Counted from the first letter of the stretch, positions 17,340 to 25,994 are shown. The stretch is DNA of 64,000 nucleotides from an uncultured Bacteroidales bacterium (GCA_900317885.1 ONIM01000002.1:124001-188000), one strand, 5' to 3'. Notes: generated by a model not told the origin, from the letters alone. A program made the numbers and translations.

Positions 17340-18374
17340 TTAAGTGCTTTTTTTCGGAAGAAACAACAAAAATAATACCAGAAGCACATAGTACAGGACT
17401 ACCATCCCTTCGCTTGCATGGGCGGGAAACGAACTGCCGGGCAGATGCTCTATCCATCCTGTCGCGTGATTCATCAGCCATGCCAGATCGTAAGTCAGCT
17501 TGCTGAAAAGCACGCCGATGGTGCTCCCTCCTAAACCGATGGATACCAGCCCGCATGGAACCAGGATCGTAGCGATAGGTAGTACAATCAGGTTGGTCAG
17601 AAGAAAATACGTACTCACCTGCCCGAAATAATGAATCGTGATGGGTAGCGTACCTACCTGCGCCGCCAATGAGACCATGATGATGCCTAAAAAGAATTGC
17701 GCTATTCTTCCTAATACTCCCTTCCCTTCAGTGAGGGGGAGGGGGTAGGCTTTTACTCCCATTACGATCGCCGTGGTGGCGGCAAAAGAGAGTTGAAAAC
17801 TGACGGACCATAGATCCGTAGGTCGTGCGGCGAGGATGAGGAAGGCGGCGGCAGCGATCGTGTTGAGCGAGAAAGCCTGGCGATAGGCCATTCGACCGAT
17901 CTCGAAGAGCGTCACCATCACCACGGCGCGGACAACCGAAGGAGTCATGCCCGTGAGCCAAGCATAACCCCACATCGCCGCTATAATGACCAGGCTGAGC
18001 GTCCGGCGACCTATGCGGTTCTCATGCATGGGTCTGAACCGGCCGCCGAGCGTCAGCAGCCATACGATCACCCCGTATAAGATACCCGTATGCAGACCGC
18101 TGACCGCTAACACATGCGCCGCTCCCGAGACCTGAAAATGCTGCCTCAGCTCCTTGCGCAACGCCTCTTTGTAGCCTAACGTCAGCGCACCTACCGTCGC
18201 TAACTCATCGCCCTCCAGACCTGCCGAGGCCAAGCGACCGTAGAGCCGCTCCTGAAGGGCGTTCGGCGCAGGACGCAGAGGGTACTTCGGCGGGGGATCT
18301 ATAAAAAGCAAAATTGCTGCTACCAGCGGCAGCAGCAAGATAACCATAGGATAAGCGCGTAACTTTTCTTTCAT
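17340..18374 (-). CDS. ComEC/Rec2-family membrane protein, competence domain only
   Basis: 344 residues. The family transports single-stranded DNA across the inner membrane during transformation. Present: the competence domain with FQVSGAAHVLAVSGLHTGIL near residue 85, TGMTPSVVRAVVMVTLFEIG near 140, RPTDLWSVSFQLSFAATTA near 185, and about eight hydrophobic segments. Absent: the N-terminal DUF4131/OB region, here replaced by one anchor segment, and the C-terminal metallo-beta-lactamase domain. Bacteroidota ComEC is usually near 700 residues. A GC-rich repeat (17713-17754) encodes part of the KAYPLPLTEGKGVLG loop. rpe lies four bases upstream, a conserved neighbour in Bacteroides. Confidence 0.85.
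   Translation of the reverse strand: MKEKLRAYPMVILLLPLVAAILLFIDPPPKYPLRPAPNALQERLYGRLASAGLEGDELATVGALTLGYKEALRKELRQHFQVSGAAHVLAVSGLHTGILYGVIVWLLTLGGRFRPMHENRIGRRTLSLVIIAAMWGYAWLTGMTPSVVRAVVMVTLFEIGRMAYRQAFSLNTIAAAAFLILAARPTDLWSVSFQLSFAATTAIVMGVKAYPLPLTEGKGVLGRIAQFFLGIIMVSLAAQVGTLPITIHYFGQVSTYFLLTNLIVLPIATILVPCGLVSIGLGGSTIGVLFSKLTYDLAWLMNHATGWIEHLPGSSFPAHASEGMVVLYYVLLVLFLLFLPKKST
17713..17754. repeat. GC-rich palindromic element inside the comEC-like gene
   Basis: Reads AATACTCCCTTCCCTTCAGT then a G-rich arm and GGTAGGCTTTT. It shares both flanks (AATACTCCCTTCCCTTCA and AGGCTT) with the copy in dusB at 63816-63855. It stays in frame and encodes YPLPLTEGKGV. Confidence 0.65.
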
Positions 18375-18390
18375 TCTTTCATTCTTTCAT
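18363..18390. repeat. Short tandem repeat TTCATTCT at the rpe/comEC junction
   Basis: About three units of CTTTCATT. On the minus strand GAATGAAA units supply the final codons and stop of rpe and the start codon of the comEC-like gene. Confidence 0.6.
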
Positions 18391-19023
18391 CCTTCGGATG
18401 GCTTCTTCGGGATCCTTGGCGCCGAAGACCGCACTTCCCGCTACGAGCGCATCGGCGCCTGCGGCAAACAAAGAGGCGGCGTTCTCCGTGTTCACTCCGC
18501 CGTCGATCTCGATCAGGGTCTTCAGTCCGCGGCGGGCGATCTCTGCTTTGATGAAGCGGATCTTGTCCATCGTCTCGGGAATGAATTTCTGCCCTCCGAA
18601 ACCCGCAAACACGCTCATCAGCAGTACCATATCGACCTCCTCCAGATACGGCACTAAGCGCTTCACGTCGATATCCGGATTGATCGTCAGGCAGGTCCTG
18701 ACGCCTTTCTTCCGGATCATCTCCAAGATCGGCAGCGGGTCCTCTACCGCCTCCAAATGGAAGCCCACCGACCATGCGCCGGCATCGCAGAACCGCTCTA
18801 CGTATTTCTCCGGATGAACGATCATCAGATGTACGTCCAAGGGCTTCGTGCAGTACTGCTTGAAAGGCTTCATCAGCGGAAAACCAAAGGATATATTCGG
18901 CACAAAAGTGCCGTCCATCACATCCACATGAAGCCAGTCCGCTTCGCTGCGGTTGATCATCTCCAAATCCTCTGCCAGGTGTCCGAAATCCGCGGACAAT
19001 ACACTCGGTGCTATTATTCTCAT
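18379..19023 (-). CDS. rpe: Ribulose-phosphate 3-epimerase
   Basis: 214 residues, normal length. TIM barrel interconverting ribulose 5-phosphate and xylulose 5-phosphate in the pentose phosphate pathway. Visible motifs are APSVLSADFGHL at the start, WLHVDVMDGTFVPNISFG near residue 32 with the catalytic Asp and metal ligands, LDVHLMIVHPEKYV, VLLMSVFAGFGGQKFIP near residue 135, and IDGGVNTENAASLFAAGAD with the phosphate-binding loop. It is followed after four bases by the comEC-like gene and preceded across 22 bases by the response regulator gene. Confidence 0.96.
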   Translation of the reverse strand: MRIIAPSVLSADFGHLAEDLEMINRSEADWLHVDVMDGTFVPNISFGFPLMKPFKQYCTKPLDVHLMIVHPEKYVERFCDAGAWSVGFHLEAVEDPLPILEMIRKKGVRTCLTINPDIDVKRLVPYLEEVDMVLLMSVFAGFGGQKFIPETMDKIRFIKAEIARRGLKTLIEIDGGVNTENAASLFAAGADALVAGSAVFGAKDPEEAIRRMKE

Positions 19024-19045
19024 ATCAAATCCTAAATTTGAAATC
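19022..19045. repeat. AT-rich spacer repeat (AAATCCTAAATTTGAAATCC)
   Basis: Two AAATCCTAAA units in direct tandem fill the whole spacer between the regulator gene and rpe. Same family as 20845, 25953, 28307 and 35393. Confidence 0.6.
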
Positions 19046-19723
19046 CTAAACGGTGACGTCAGTCACCAACTTATATCCCTTATACCTTACGGCGATAATC
19101 TCATACCCTATCGGCCTTAAGAACTGCCGCAGGTGGTTGATATAGACGCCTAAGGAACGTGCCGTGAAGGCGTTGTCTTCTTTCCATAGGGCGCTCAGGA
19201 TCTTATGCTTCTCCACTACCTCCCCCTCGTTCCGGCAGAGCATCAGCAGCAGGTCGCTCTCCCGCGAAGAGAGGTGCTGGCCGTCCAGACTCTGATGAAC
19301 CGAGTTGAAGACGTGGGTGCCGAGTTGGAATACTTTCTGACGGTTCTCTTCATAGGCTCTTATCCGGCGCAGGACGGCTTCTATACGGCATATCAGCAGA
19401 TCCATCGAGAAGGGCTTCGTGATATAGTCGTCAGCCCCTAACTCAAAAGCACGCATCTGATCCTCCCGGTCCGAACGGGTAGAGAGAATGAAAACCGGCA
19501 TCTTGGGCATCCGGTGGCGGAGGGTCTTCAATAACTCGTAGCCGTTCATGCCGATACCTTGTATCTCCATCAGAACGACATCCCACGGCGCACCGTGGAG
19601 ACGCTCGAGACCTTCCTTGGCGGAACCCGCCATCGCCGCCTGATAGCCGCGGCTGACAAGGTAGTCGCGCAGCACCGTCGCCAGACTGATGTCGCCATCT
19701 ATGAGGAGAATACGGGTACTCAT
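19046..19723 (-). CDS. OmpR/RprY-type response regulator with Glu at the phospho-acceptor site
   Basis: 225 residues from the ATG at 19721-19723. Upstream in-frame codons lie across the promoter and are rejected. The receiver domain (1-115) has the acidic pocket D9/D11, the switch Thr82 and K103 in DDYITKPFS, but the phospho-acceptor position is Glu53 (VVLMEIQG) instead of Asp. The C-terminal winged helix (130-222) resembles Bacteroides RprY (SSRESDLLLMLC, YINHLRQFL, VRYKGYKLV). No histidine kinase is nearby. Glu often mimics phosphorylated Asp, so a constitutively active regulator is plausible but unproven. It heads the unit with rpe and comEC. Confidence 0.88.
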   Translation of the reverse strand: MSTRILLIDGDISLATVLRDYLVSRGYQAAMAGSAKEGLERLHGAPWDVVLMEIQGIGMNGYELLKTLRHRMPKMPVFILSTRSDREDQMRAFELGADDYITKPFSMDLLICRIEAVLRRIRAYEENRQKVFQLGTHVFNSVHQSLDGQHLSSRESDLLLMLCRNEGEVVEKHKILSALWKEDNAFTARSLGVYINHLRQFLRPIGYEIIAVRYKGYKLVTDVTV

Positions 19724-19741
19724 AATTTCCAAAATCCGCTG

Positions 19742-19771
19742 CAAAGGTACACTTTTTTTTGCATATATCAA
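19742..19771 (-). promoter_or_regulatory. Promoter of the response regulator / rpe / comEC unit
   Basis: On the minus strand: TTG (19769-19771), 19-base spacer with an A8 run, then TACCTTTG (19742-19749). It overlaps the plus-strand promoter of the asparaginase gene. Confidence 0.75.
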
Positions 19772-19789
19772 AATATTTTCGTAATTTTG
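19759..19789 (+). promoter_or_regulatory. Promoter of the asparaginase / pepD unit
   Basis: TTG (19759-19761), 20-base spacer, TAATTTTG (19782-19789), about 24 bases before the ATG at 19813. It interlocks with the divergent promoter, so polymerases cannot occupy both at once. Confidence 0.75.
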
Positions 19790-19812
19790 CAGCGCAAAAT
19801 GGGTTTTATGCA

Positions 19813-20844
19813 ATGAATAAGGTTCTTTTGATATCCACAGGCGGCACAATCACCATGGTGCGCGACAAAGCTTCCGGCGCTTTGGTGCCGGCAGATATGG
19901 AGACATTCAAGGCCTACCTTCCGGAGCTTTTTGCCGGAGAGGTAGAGGTGGATATAGAGGCATTCCATCCGCTCTTTGACTCCTCGGATATAGGTCCTGA
20001 GAAATGGGCGCAGATGGCGCAGATGGTCTATGACCGGTACGAGGAGTACGACGGCTTCGTCATCCTCCACGGTACGGACACGATGAGTTACTCGGCGTCG
20101 GCGCTGAGTTTCATGCTGGAGGGTCTGAACAAACCCGTGGTCTTCACCGGTTCCCAACTCCCGGTAGGCGTCCTCCGATCGGACGCGAAGGAGAACCTGC
20201 TGACGGCGATCGAGATAGCGGCGGCGAAAGACGAGGACGGCAACGCCATCGTGCCGGAGGTGACGATCTTCTTCGAAGACCGTTTGTTCAGAGCCAACCG
20301 CACCACCAAACGTAATGCCGAACATTTCTCGGCGTTCAACTCCTATAACTACCCCGCGCTCGCGAAGGCAGGCGTGCATATCACCTACCAGCCGCACCTG
20401 GTACATTACTCCGATCCCGAGTCGCCGCTGCGACTCCATACGGCGTACGACCCGAACGTAGCGGTACTCAAGCTCTTCCCGGGTATCCAGCAACCCATCG
20501 TGCGTGCGCTCTTGCGCACCAAAGGGCTGCGGGCGGTGGTCTTGGAGACGTTCGGCGCAGGCAATGCGCCTTCGGACAAATGGCTGTACCGCGAGCTGAA
20601 AGCGGCGGTGGACAGGGGCGTGATCATCGTCAATAAGACCCAGTGCAACACCGGATCGGTAGAGATGGGCTTGTACGCCGTCTCGCTGAACCTGATGAAA
20701 GCCGGGGTCCTCTCCGGCTACGACATCACGACGGAGGCATTGCTGACGAAGATGATGTACCTCTTAGGCGAGCACGGAGACGATATAGCGACCGTCAAGC
20801 GGCTCCTCATGACCGACCTTTGCGGAGAAGTAACGATGGATTGA
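19813..20844 (+). CDS. ansA: Type I L-asparaginase
   Basis: 343 residues. Hydrolyses asparagine to aspartate and ammonia. The first catalytic Thr motif STGGTITMV is at residues 8-16 and the second, HGTDT, at 86-90. FTGSQLPVGVLRSDAKENL follows, and KTQCNTGSVEMGLY is in the C-terminal domain. There is no signal peptide, so the enzyme is cytoplasmic. I chose the ATG at 19813, right before the conserved strand; an in-frame ATG at 19759 lies upstream of the -7 box and would not be in the transcript. pepD follows after a 43-base repeat spacer. Confidence 0.95.
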   Translation: MNKVLLISTGGTITMVRDKASGALVPADMETFKAYLPELFAGEVEVDIEAFHPLFDSSDIGPEKWAQMAQMVYDRYEEYDGFVILHGTDTMSYSASALSFMLEGLNKPVVFTGSQLPVGVLRSDAKENLLTAIEIAAAKDEDGNAIVPEVTIFFEDRLFRANRTTKRNAEHFSAFNSYNYPALAKAGVHITYQPHLVHYSDPESPLRLHTAYDPNVAVLKLFPGIQQPIVRALLRTKGLRAVVLETFGAGNAPSDKWLYRELKAAVDRGVIIVNKTQCNTGSVEMGLYAVSLNLMKAGVLSGYDITTEALLTKMMYLLGEHGDDIATVKRLLMTDLCGEVTMD

Positions 20845-20887
20845 TTTAGGATTTATGATTTAGGATTTCAAATTTAAGATTTACGAT
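20845..20887. repeat. AT-rich spacer repeat (GATTTAGGATTTATGATTTA)
   Basis: About four GATTTAGGATTT / GATTTATGATTT units fill the whole spacer between the asparaginase stop and the pepD ATG. Confidence 0.65.
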
Positions 20888-22345
20888 ATGAAAAACTTAG
20901 AACCTAAAGGTTTGTGGGAGAGTTTCTACAGCCTTACGCAGATCCCGCGTCCGAGCGGGCATTGCAAAGAAGTAGCCGCGTTCCTGGTGAACTACGGCAA
21001 GAGTCTGGGTCTGGAGACGTTACAGGACGAGATCGGCAATGTGCTGATCCGTAAGCCTGCGTCGGCAGGCATGGAGGGTCATCCAGGTGTGATCCTGCAA
21101 GGTCACATGGACATGGTGCCGCAGAAGAACAGCGACAAGGCGTTTGATTTTGAGAAAGACGCTATCCAGACCTATATCGAGGATAACGGCGAGTGGGTGA
21201 CGGCAGACGGCACGACGCTGGGTGCGGACAACGGTATCGGCGTAGCGACGGCGATGGCGATCCTGGCGGACAAAGACGCTGTGCATCCGCCTCTGGAGGC
21301 GTTCTTCACGGTCGATGAAGAGACGGGCATGTACGGCGCTAATGACCTCAAAGCCGGATGGCTGAAAGGCAAGTACCTGCTGAACCTCGACTCGGAGACA
21401 GAAGGCGAGTTATACGTCGGTTGCGCCGGCGGTATCGACACCAACGCCACCTTCCGCTACCAGGAGGTAGAGACGGAGAAAGGCGACATCGCGCTGAAGG
21501 TGACGGTGAAAGGCTGCAAGGGTGGTCACTCGGGATGCGACATCCATCTGCAGCGTGCGAACGCTATCAAGCTCCTCTTCCGCTTCCTGAAGGACGCCGT
21601 AGCGAACTTCGAAGCCCGTCTGGCCTGTGTCGAGGGCGGTTCGCTGAGAAACGCCATCCCGCGTGAGGCGACAGCGGTGATCACCATCCCCGCAGAGAGC
21701 TATCAGGACCTGCAGGACCTCGTAGATCGCTATGAGGATCTGTACCTCAAGGAGTACGAGGGCGTGGACGACGGTATCTCCTTCACGATGGAGGAGGTGG
21801 AGTGTCCTGCCAAAGAGATGCCGGAGGACATTCAGGACTACCTCATCCACGCTATCACCCTCTGCCCGCACGGCGTTTATCGCGTGATGGAGGAGGCAAG
21901 AGACATCGTTGAGACCTCGAATAACGTAGCGATGATCAAGACCTTCGTCGAAGAAGAGGAGTCACGGGTAGAGGTACAATGCCTGACCCGTTCGTCAGTC
22001 GAGAGCCGCAAAGAGGAGCTGGCGTCGATCATCCAATCGGCGTTCTCGCTCGCTGGAGCAGAGGTAGAGTTCTCGGGCGCTTACCCGGGATGGAAACCGA
22101 ACCTGAAGAGCACCTTGCTCAAGACGATGAAAGAGACGTATATCCAGGAGTTCGGATCCGAGCCGCGCGTGGTGATCATCCATGCGGGTCTGGAGTGCGG
22201 CATCATCGGCGCCAAGTACGAAGGCATGGAGATGATCTCGTTTGGTCCGACCATCGAGCATCCCCACAGCCCCGACGAGCGCGTGAATATAGCGACGGTG
22301 CAGAAATTCTACCAGCTGGTTAAGGCTGCGCTCAAAGCGCTGTAA
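20888..22345 (+). CDS. pepD: Aminoacyl-histidine dipeptidase (PepD, M20 family)
   Basis: 485 residues, normal for cytosolic PepD. Zn-dependent hydrolysis of dipeptides such as X-His. Metal-site motifs are ILQGHMDMVPQKN near residue 75, TTLGADNGIGVATAMAILAD near 118 and FFTVDEETGMYGANDL near 145. GCKGGHSGCDIHLQRANA marks the dimerisation lid. LECGIIGAKYEGMEMISFGP with PHSPDERV closes the active site. There is no signal peptide. It shares a transcript with the asparaginase gene, which fits amino-acid scavenging, and ends at a strong terminator. Confidence 0.96.
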   Translation: MKNLEPKGLWESFYSLTQIPRPSGHCKEVAAFLVNYGKSLGLETLQDEIGNVLIRKPASAGMEGHPGVILQGHMDMVPQKNSDKAFDFEKDAIQTYIEDNGEWVTADGTTLGADNGIGVATAMAILADKDAVHPPLEAFFTVDEETGMYGANDLKAGWLKGKYLLNLDSETEGELYVGCAGGIDTNATFRYQEVETEKGDIALKVTVKGCKGGHSGCDIHLQRANAIKLLFRFLKDAVANFEARLACVEGGSLRNAIPREATAVITIPAESYQDLQDLVDRYEDLYLKEYEGVDDGISFTMEEVECPAKEMPEDIQDYLIHAITLCPHGVYRVMEEARDIVETSNNVAMIKTFVEEEESRVEVQCLTRSSVESRKEELASIIQSAFSLAGAEVEFSGAYPGWKPNLKSTLLKTMKETYIQEFGSEPRVVIIHAGLECGIIGAKYEGMEMISFGPTIEHPHSPDERVNIATVQKFYQLVKAALKAL

Positions 22346-22347
22346 AC

Positions 22348-22380
22348 AAAACAGGCTCGCTGCGATGCGAGCCTGTTTTT
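22348..22380 (+). terminator. Rho-independent terminator after pepD
   Basis: Perfect 10-bp stem ACAGGCTCGC (22351-22360) / GCGAGCCTGT (22367-22376), loop TGCGAT, then a T run. It lies between convergent genes and could serve the minus strand weakly. Confidence 0.9.
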
Positions 22381-22381
22381 G

Positions 22382-24340
22382 TTACTTAACCTCCTGACCA
22401 TCCGGGGTGAAGATCTTATCTCCCTGCAGGATCAGGAGCCTGCCGTCGATCAACACTTTCTTAGCCCCGGAGGGGTGCGAGGGAGTGTTGATGGCTTCTA
22501 TCTCCGTCGGCAGTACGCCGTCGTAGGAGAGGGTGATGGATTTCAGTTTGGGGCGTCCCCAGGCCATGATATTCTGCGCGCGCAGGGTGTAGGTGCCCTG
22601 AGAGAGCGCACCTAAGTTCCATACAGCGGCACCGGTCTCCGTCACTTCGCCCTGATCCCACGTCTCCGGGAGCTGATACATCGCCGTCGTGTTCGTCAGC
22701 GAGAGTTGCCACTGATGGCCGTTCGGGTAGTTACCCGTCGTAGAAACGATATAGTTGCCCGGATAGCGCAGCTCGACCTGCCATTCCGCCCATCGGCCTA
22801 CGTTCTCTTCATCCTCAGGACCGAAGTCAAAATAGTCGGTGTTGTACCAACTCATATCGTCGGAATAGGCGCTGACGTTGGCTTTATTGAGGGTAGCGGG
22901 CAGGACAACGGCGTCGCCTTCGGGATCGATCGGCTGCGGGTCGTCTCCTCCGGCGGTCACCACTACGGAGGCATTCAGCGCGTTCATGCCGGTGGTAGCG
23001 TCCCAGAGACCCGTGTTAGCCAGCCTAATGGCATACGCCGGGTTAGATGCCAGAGAGGGGTACAGATCCGGGAGGTGGAGATAGAGCTGATAGGTACCGG
23101 TAGGTACGGAAGAAGGGATAGTGAGCTGCTCGTTAACGGTAGAGACGGCACCGTTCGGCAGCCACGCACGCGGGTCGGACGAGAGCGCGATAGGATAGGT
23201 GTTGCTGCCGCTCTTGAGTACGATATACGCCTTACGCTCGTTATACAAGGGTGCAAAACCCGTGTTGCGGATACTGAGGTTGACGGACAGTTTGCCTCCC
23301 TGCGCCACCTGATTGCTATAGGTGCCGCTGACCAGCTGCAGGCGGTACCCCATCCGGCGGTTGAGTTCGTCGAAGGTGCCGTTCTGGCGCCATTTATCGG
23401 TGACGACGGTCGAGTAACCGCTCTGGATGAAGGTCCAGTGCAGGCGGCTCATCTCGGCGATGGTCTTCTCATAGGAGGCATTCGTCGTCGCTACGGCGTC
23501 ATCCAGGATACAGGACTCGCCGCCGATAGGCACGTACAGCGTCTCTTGGGCGATATAGGGTTTCTGGGTAGCCGTGTCCTCGTAGGTGCCCATATCGCCG
23601 TAGTTCTCCAGGAAGGCGTCGTTATGGTGCGCGATACGGGCTTTGGGCGTGTTCTGATACGCCTCGCTGCGGGTCAGAGGTGCCGTAGAACCGATATAGC
23701 CGGTCTTGAAGAGGGGCGTACGGATCTGGACGCAGCGGTCGGCAGGAACGGTCTGCAGCAAGGTATCCAAGAGCGCTCGGCGAGAGGTGTTGATCGTGCT
23801 GGTCTTATTGCCGAAATTATCGGAATAATACCACTCTCCCCACGCTCCGATGAGGCCGGCCTGAAAGACGAAGATCACATCCGAGTTGGCCTGCCAGTGG
23901 GACTTATACTGCGCCAGATGCTGCTTGACGATATTGAGCGGCGCATCATGAGCGGATTCATTTTTACCGGAACCATAGGTGCCATCCGCGTACGAGAAAC
24001 GGATAATCGCCTTCATGCCCAGATTACGCAGGACCTGCATGTCTTCGTCAAAAGCGTTCAGGACCGTTGAAGGTATAGTCGCCGTACTGACGTAGTTATC
24101 CAGGTAGTAATGCACCAGGACGATGGACATCTTCTCGCTGGATTGCTTGTTGCGGAGCGTGCTCTCCGAGCCTTTCACGGCGTACTTATGCTGGGTCGAG
24201 AGATGCCCGGTAAGCATGGTGATGAACCCTCTCTCGGGGTTCGCAAAGATCGTGTTGTCGTCAGCGGTGTAGGTGACGGTTCCTGCAAATAAGCCCGATG
24301 CCAAACATAGGGCAGTAAGGGTGGTAAGTAAGTGTCTCAT
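22382..24340 (-). CDS. Secreted DUF4874/DUF4832 protein
   Basis: 652 residues. MRHLLTTLTALCLASGLFAG is a signal peptide. Residues about 30-180 fit DUF4874 (NPERGFITMLTGH, IVLVHYYLDNYV, DVIFVFQAGLIGAWGEWYYS), a barrel-like domain. Residues about 190-460 fit DUF4832 (RTPLFKTGY, IAHHNDAFLENYGDMGTYED). These pairs occur in secreted, probably carbohydrate-related proteins without an assigned reaction. A beta-sandwich follows (about 480-620). The final segment, KVLIDGRLLILQGDKIFTPD, matches the end of the giant at 35934-42473 and may be a sorting or anchoring tail. Ten bases separate it from the S41 protease gene upstream. Confidence 0.8.
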   Translation of the reverse strand: MRHLLTTLTALCLASGLFAGTVTYTADDNTIFANPERGFITMLTGHLSTQHKYAVKGSESTLRNKQSSEKMSIVLVHYYLDNYVSTATIPSTVLNAFDEDMQVLRNLGMKAIIRFSYADGTYGSGKNESAHDAPLNIVKQHLAQYKSHWQANSDVIFVFQAGLIGAWGEWYYSDNFGNKTSTINTSRRALLDTLLQTVPADRCVQIRTPLFKTGYIGSTAPLTRSEAYQNTPKARIAHHNDAFLENYGDMGTYEDTATQKPYIAQETLYVPIGGESCILDDAVATTNASYEKTIAEMSRLHWTFIQSGYSTVVTDKWRQNGTFDELNRRMGYRLQLVSGTYSNQVAQGGKLSVNLSIRNTGFAPLYNERKAYIVLKSGSNTYPIALSSDPRAWLPNGAVSTVNEQLTIPSSVPTGTYQLYLHLPDLYPSLASNPAYAIRLANTGLWDATTGMNALNASVVVTAGGDDPQPIDPEGDAVVLPATLNKANVSAYSDDMSWYNTDYFDFGPEDEENVGRWAEWQVELRYPGNYIVSTTGNYPNGHQWQLSLTNTTAMYQLPETWDQGEVTETGAAVWNLGALSQGTYTLRAQNIMAWGRPKLKSITLSYDGVLPTEIEAINTPSHPSGAKKVLIDGRLLILQGDKIFTPDGQEVK

Positions 24341-24350
24341 ATTCAGATGA

Positions 24351-25952
24351 TTACATTATTTCTACAGCTTTCTTGGTGATCTCGTCATCGCGCTCGAAGA
24401 GCGGGAAGAAGCCCTCGTCGCCCAGCATGTCACGGACGATATAGGCATTGAGCAGCCGGATCATCAGCGGACGGGATTTCTGTATTTCCGCGTCATTGCG
24501 CTCCACGCCTTTGTCCTCCGCAAAACGCACGAACTCAGCGAGGACATCCTGCTTCAGGAGGTATTTCTCCAGCGACTGCCAGTCTTTGTATTTGGCGAGC
24601 TCCTTGCGGTGCTTGTCCGTGTAGAAATACGCGAACTGATAGGTGTAGGCGAGGTTCACGCAGCGGTTGTACCAAGGGGTATTGAGGGTCGTGTCGCGTC
24701 CTACGAACACATCCGGCATGATACCTCCTCCTCCGCGCACGATCCGTCCGCCTTTGGTGCGGTAGGTCGTGGTGTCGGCAAAATGAATCGAGTCGGCAGA
24801 GTAGAACTCCCCATGCTCGAACCGCTCCATGAGGTCTTTCTCATAATCCTCCTGATCGCCGAGTGTGTAAGGTTTCTGGATGCATCGGCCCGAAGGGGTG
24901 TAGTACCGCGCTACGGTGAGACGGACGGCAGAGCCGTCGTCAAAAGGCATCTGCTGTTGCACAAGCCCCTTACCGAACGAGCGGCGACCGACGATAGTGG
25001 CGCGGTCGTTATCCTGCATCGCGCCGGCGAAGATCTCCGAGGCGGAGGCAGAGAAGTTATCGATAAGCACGATCAAGGGCACGTCTTTGAACCGTCCGGA
25101 ACCGTTCGCCGTAGCCTCATAACGGGGGTACGCGCGACCTTCGGAATAGACGATCAACTCGCCGCGGGAGAGGAACTCATTCGCCATACGTATAGCCTGC
25201 TCCATATAGCCGCCGGAGTTCTCCCTCAGATCGACGATGAAGGAGGTGGCGCCCTGCGCCTTGAGGTCCGCGAGGGCGGAGATGAACTCCTTATAGGTCG
25301 TTTCGCCGAACTTATTGACGCGCACGAAACCGATCTTGTCTTTCGACTCAATAATGAATTTCGCATCGACGGAAGTGACGGGTATGTCTCCGCGGGTGAC
25401 GGTGAAGTAGAGCGGTTCGCCCACGCCGGCGCGGAGAACGCCTAACTTAACCTGCGTGCCTTTGGGACCGCGGAGGGTCCGCATCACCTTCTCGTTATTC
25501 ATCTTCTTACCCACAAAAGCGGAGTCATCGACGGAGATGAGTTTATCTCCCGCGAGCACGCCCACGCCTGCGCACGGACCGCCGGAAATGACCGCTACGA
25601 TACGGACAGTGTCCTGCTGGATGGTGAACTGAACGCCGATGCCGGAGAACGAACCCGCCAACTCGGAGTTCACCATCTCCAGATCCTCTTTGGGGATATA
25701 GGCGCTATGGGGATCCAACTTTTGCACGAGATCCGCCATTGCCTCATCGGTGATGGAGTCAATGTTGAGTTCGTCCACATAGGCGGTGGACATGAGTTGC
25801 AGGAGCCGATCCACTTTGGATTGCTCAATCGACCATGAGCCGTTTTGGAAAACGATACGCTGTGCGTTGACCTTCTGGGTCAGCGCCGAGCCTACGAGAA
25901 TGCCCAGCGCCACCGCCAGAACGGTTAGGGTAGGAAGGAGGTATTTTTTCAT
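24351..25952 (-). CDS. C-terminal processing peptidase, S41 family
   Basis: 533 residues. A signal-anchor (MKKYLLPTLTVLAVALGILV) places it in the periplasm. A PDZ domain at about 85-175 (FSGIGVQFTIQQ, GVLAGDKLISVDD) selects substrate C-termini. The protease core has FIVDLRENSGGYMEQAI, the nucleophile Ser in IDNFSASASEIFAGAMQDN and the general-base Lys in GRRSFGKGLVQQQ. This Ser-Lys dyad and layout match CtpA/Prc-like enzymes of Bacteroidota, which trim or degrade envelope proteins. It sits in a long minus-strand cluster beginning at typA. Confidence 0.93.
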   Translation of the reverse strand: MKKYLLPTLTVLAVALGILVGSALTQKVNAQRIVFQNGSWSIEQSKVDRLLQLMSTAYVDELNIDSITDEAMADLVQKLDPHSAYIPKEDLEMVNSELAGSFSGIGVQFTIQQDTVRIVAVISGGPCAGVGVLAGDKLISVDDSAFVGKKMNNEKVMRTLRGPKGTQVKLGVLRAGVGEPLYFTVTRGDIPVTSVDAKFIIESKDKIGFVRVNKFGETTYKEFISALADLKAQGATSFIVDLRENSGGYMEQAIRMANEFLSRGELIVYSEGRAYPRYEATANGSGRFKDVPLIVLIDNFSASASEIFAGAMQDNDRATIVGRRSFGKGLVQQQMPFDDGSAVRLTVARYYTPSGRCIQKPYTLGDQEDYEKDLMERFEHGEFYSADSIHFADTTTYRTKGGRIVRGGGGIMPDVFVGRDTTLNTPWYNRCVNLAYTYQFAYFYTDKHRKELAKYKDWQSLEKYLLKQDVLAEFVRFAEDKGVERNDAEIQKSRPLMIRLLNAYIVRDMLGDEGFFPLFERDDEITKKAVEIM

Positions 25953-25994
25953 TTAGGATTTATGATTTAGGATTTATGATTTCAAATTTAGGAT
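25953..25994. repeat. AT-rich spacer repeat (GATTTAGGATTTATGATTTA)
   Basis: About four units of GATTTATGATTTAG fill the whole gap between the dCMP deaminase and S41 genes. It is nearly identical to the tract at 20845-20887. Confidence 0.65.

Noticed and set aside
22706..24070. 454-codon plus-strand frame opposite the DUF4874/DUF4832 gene
   Set aside because: The minus-strand protein has a signal peptide and family motifs; the opposite frame has none.
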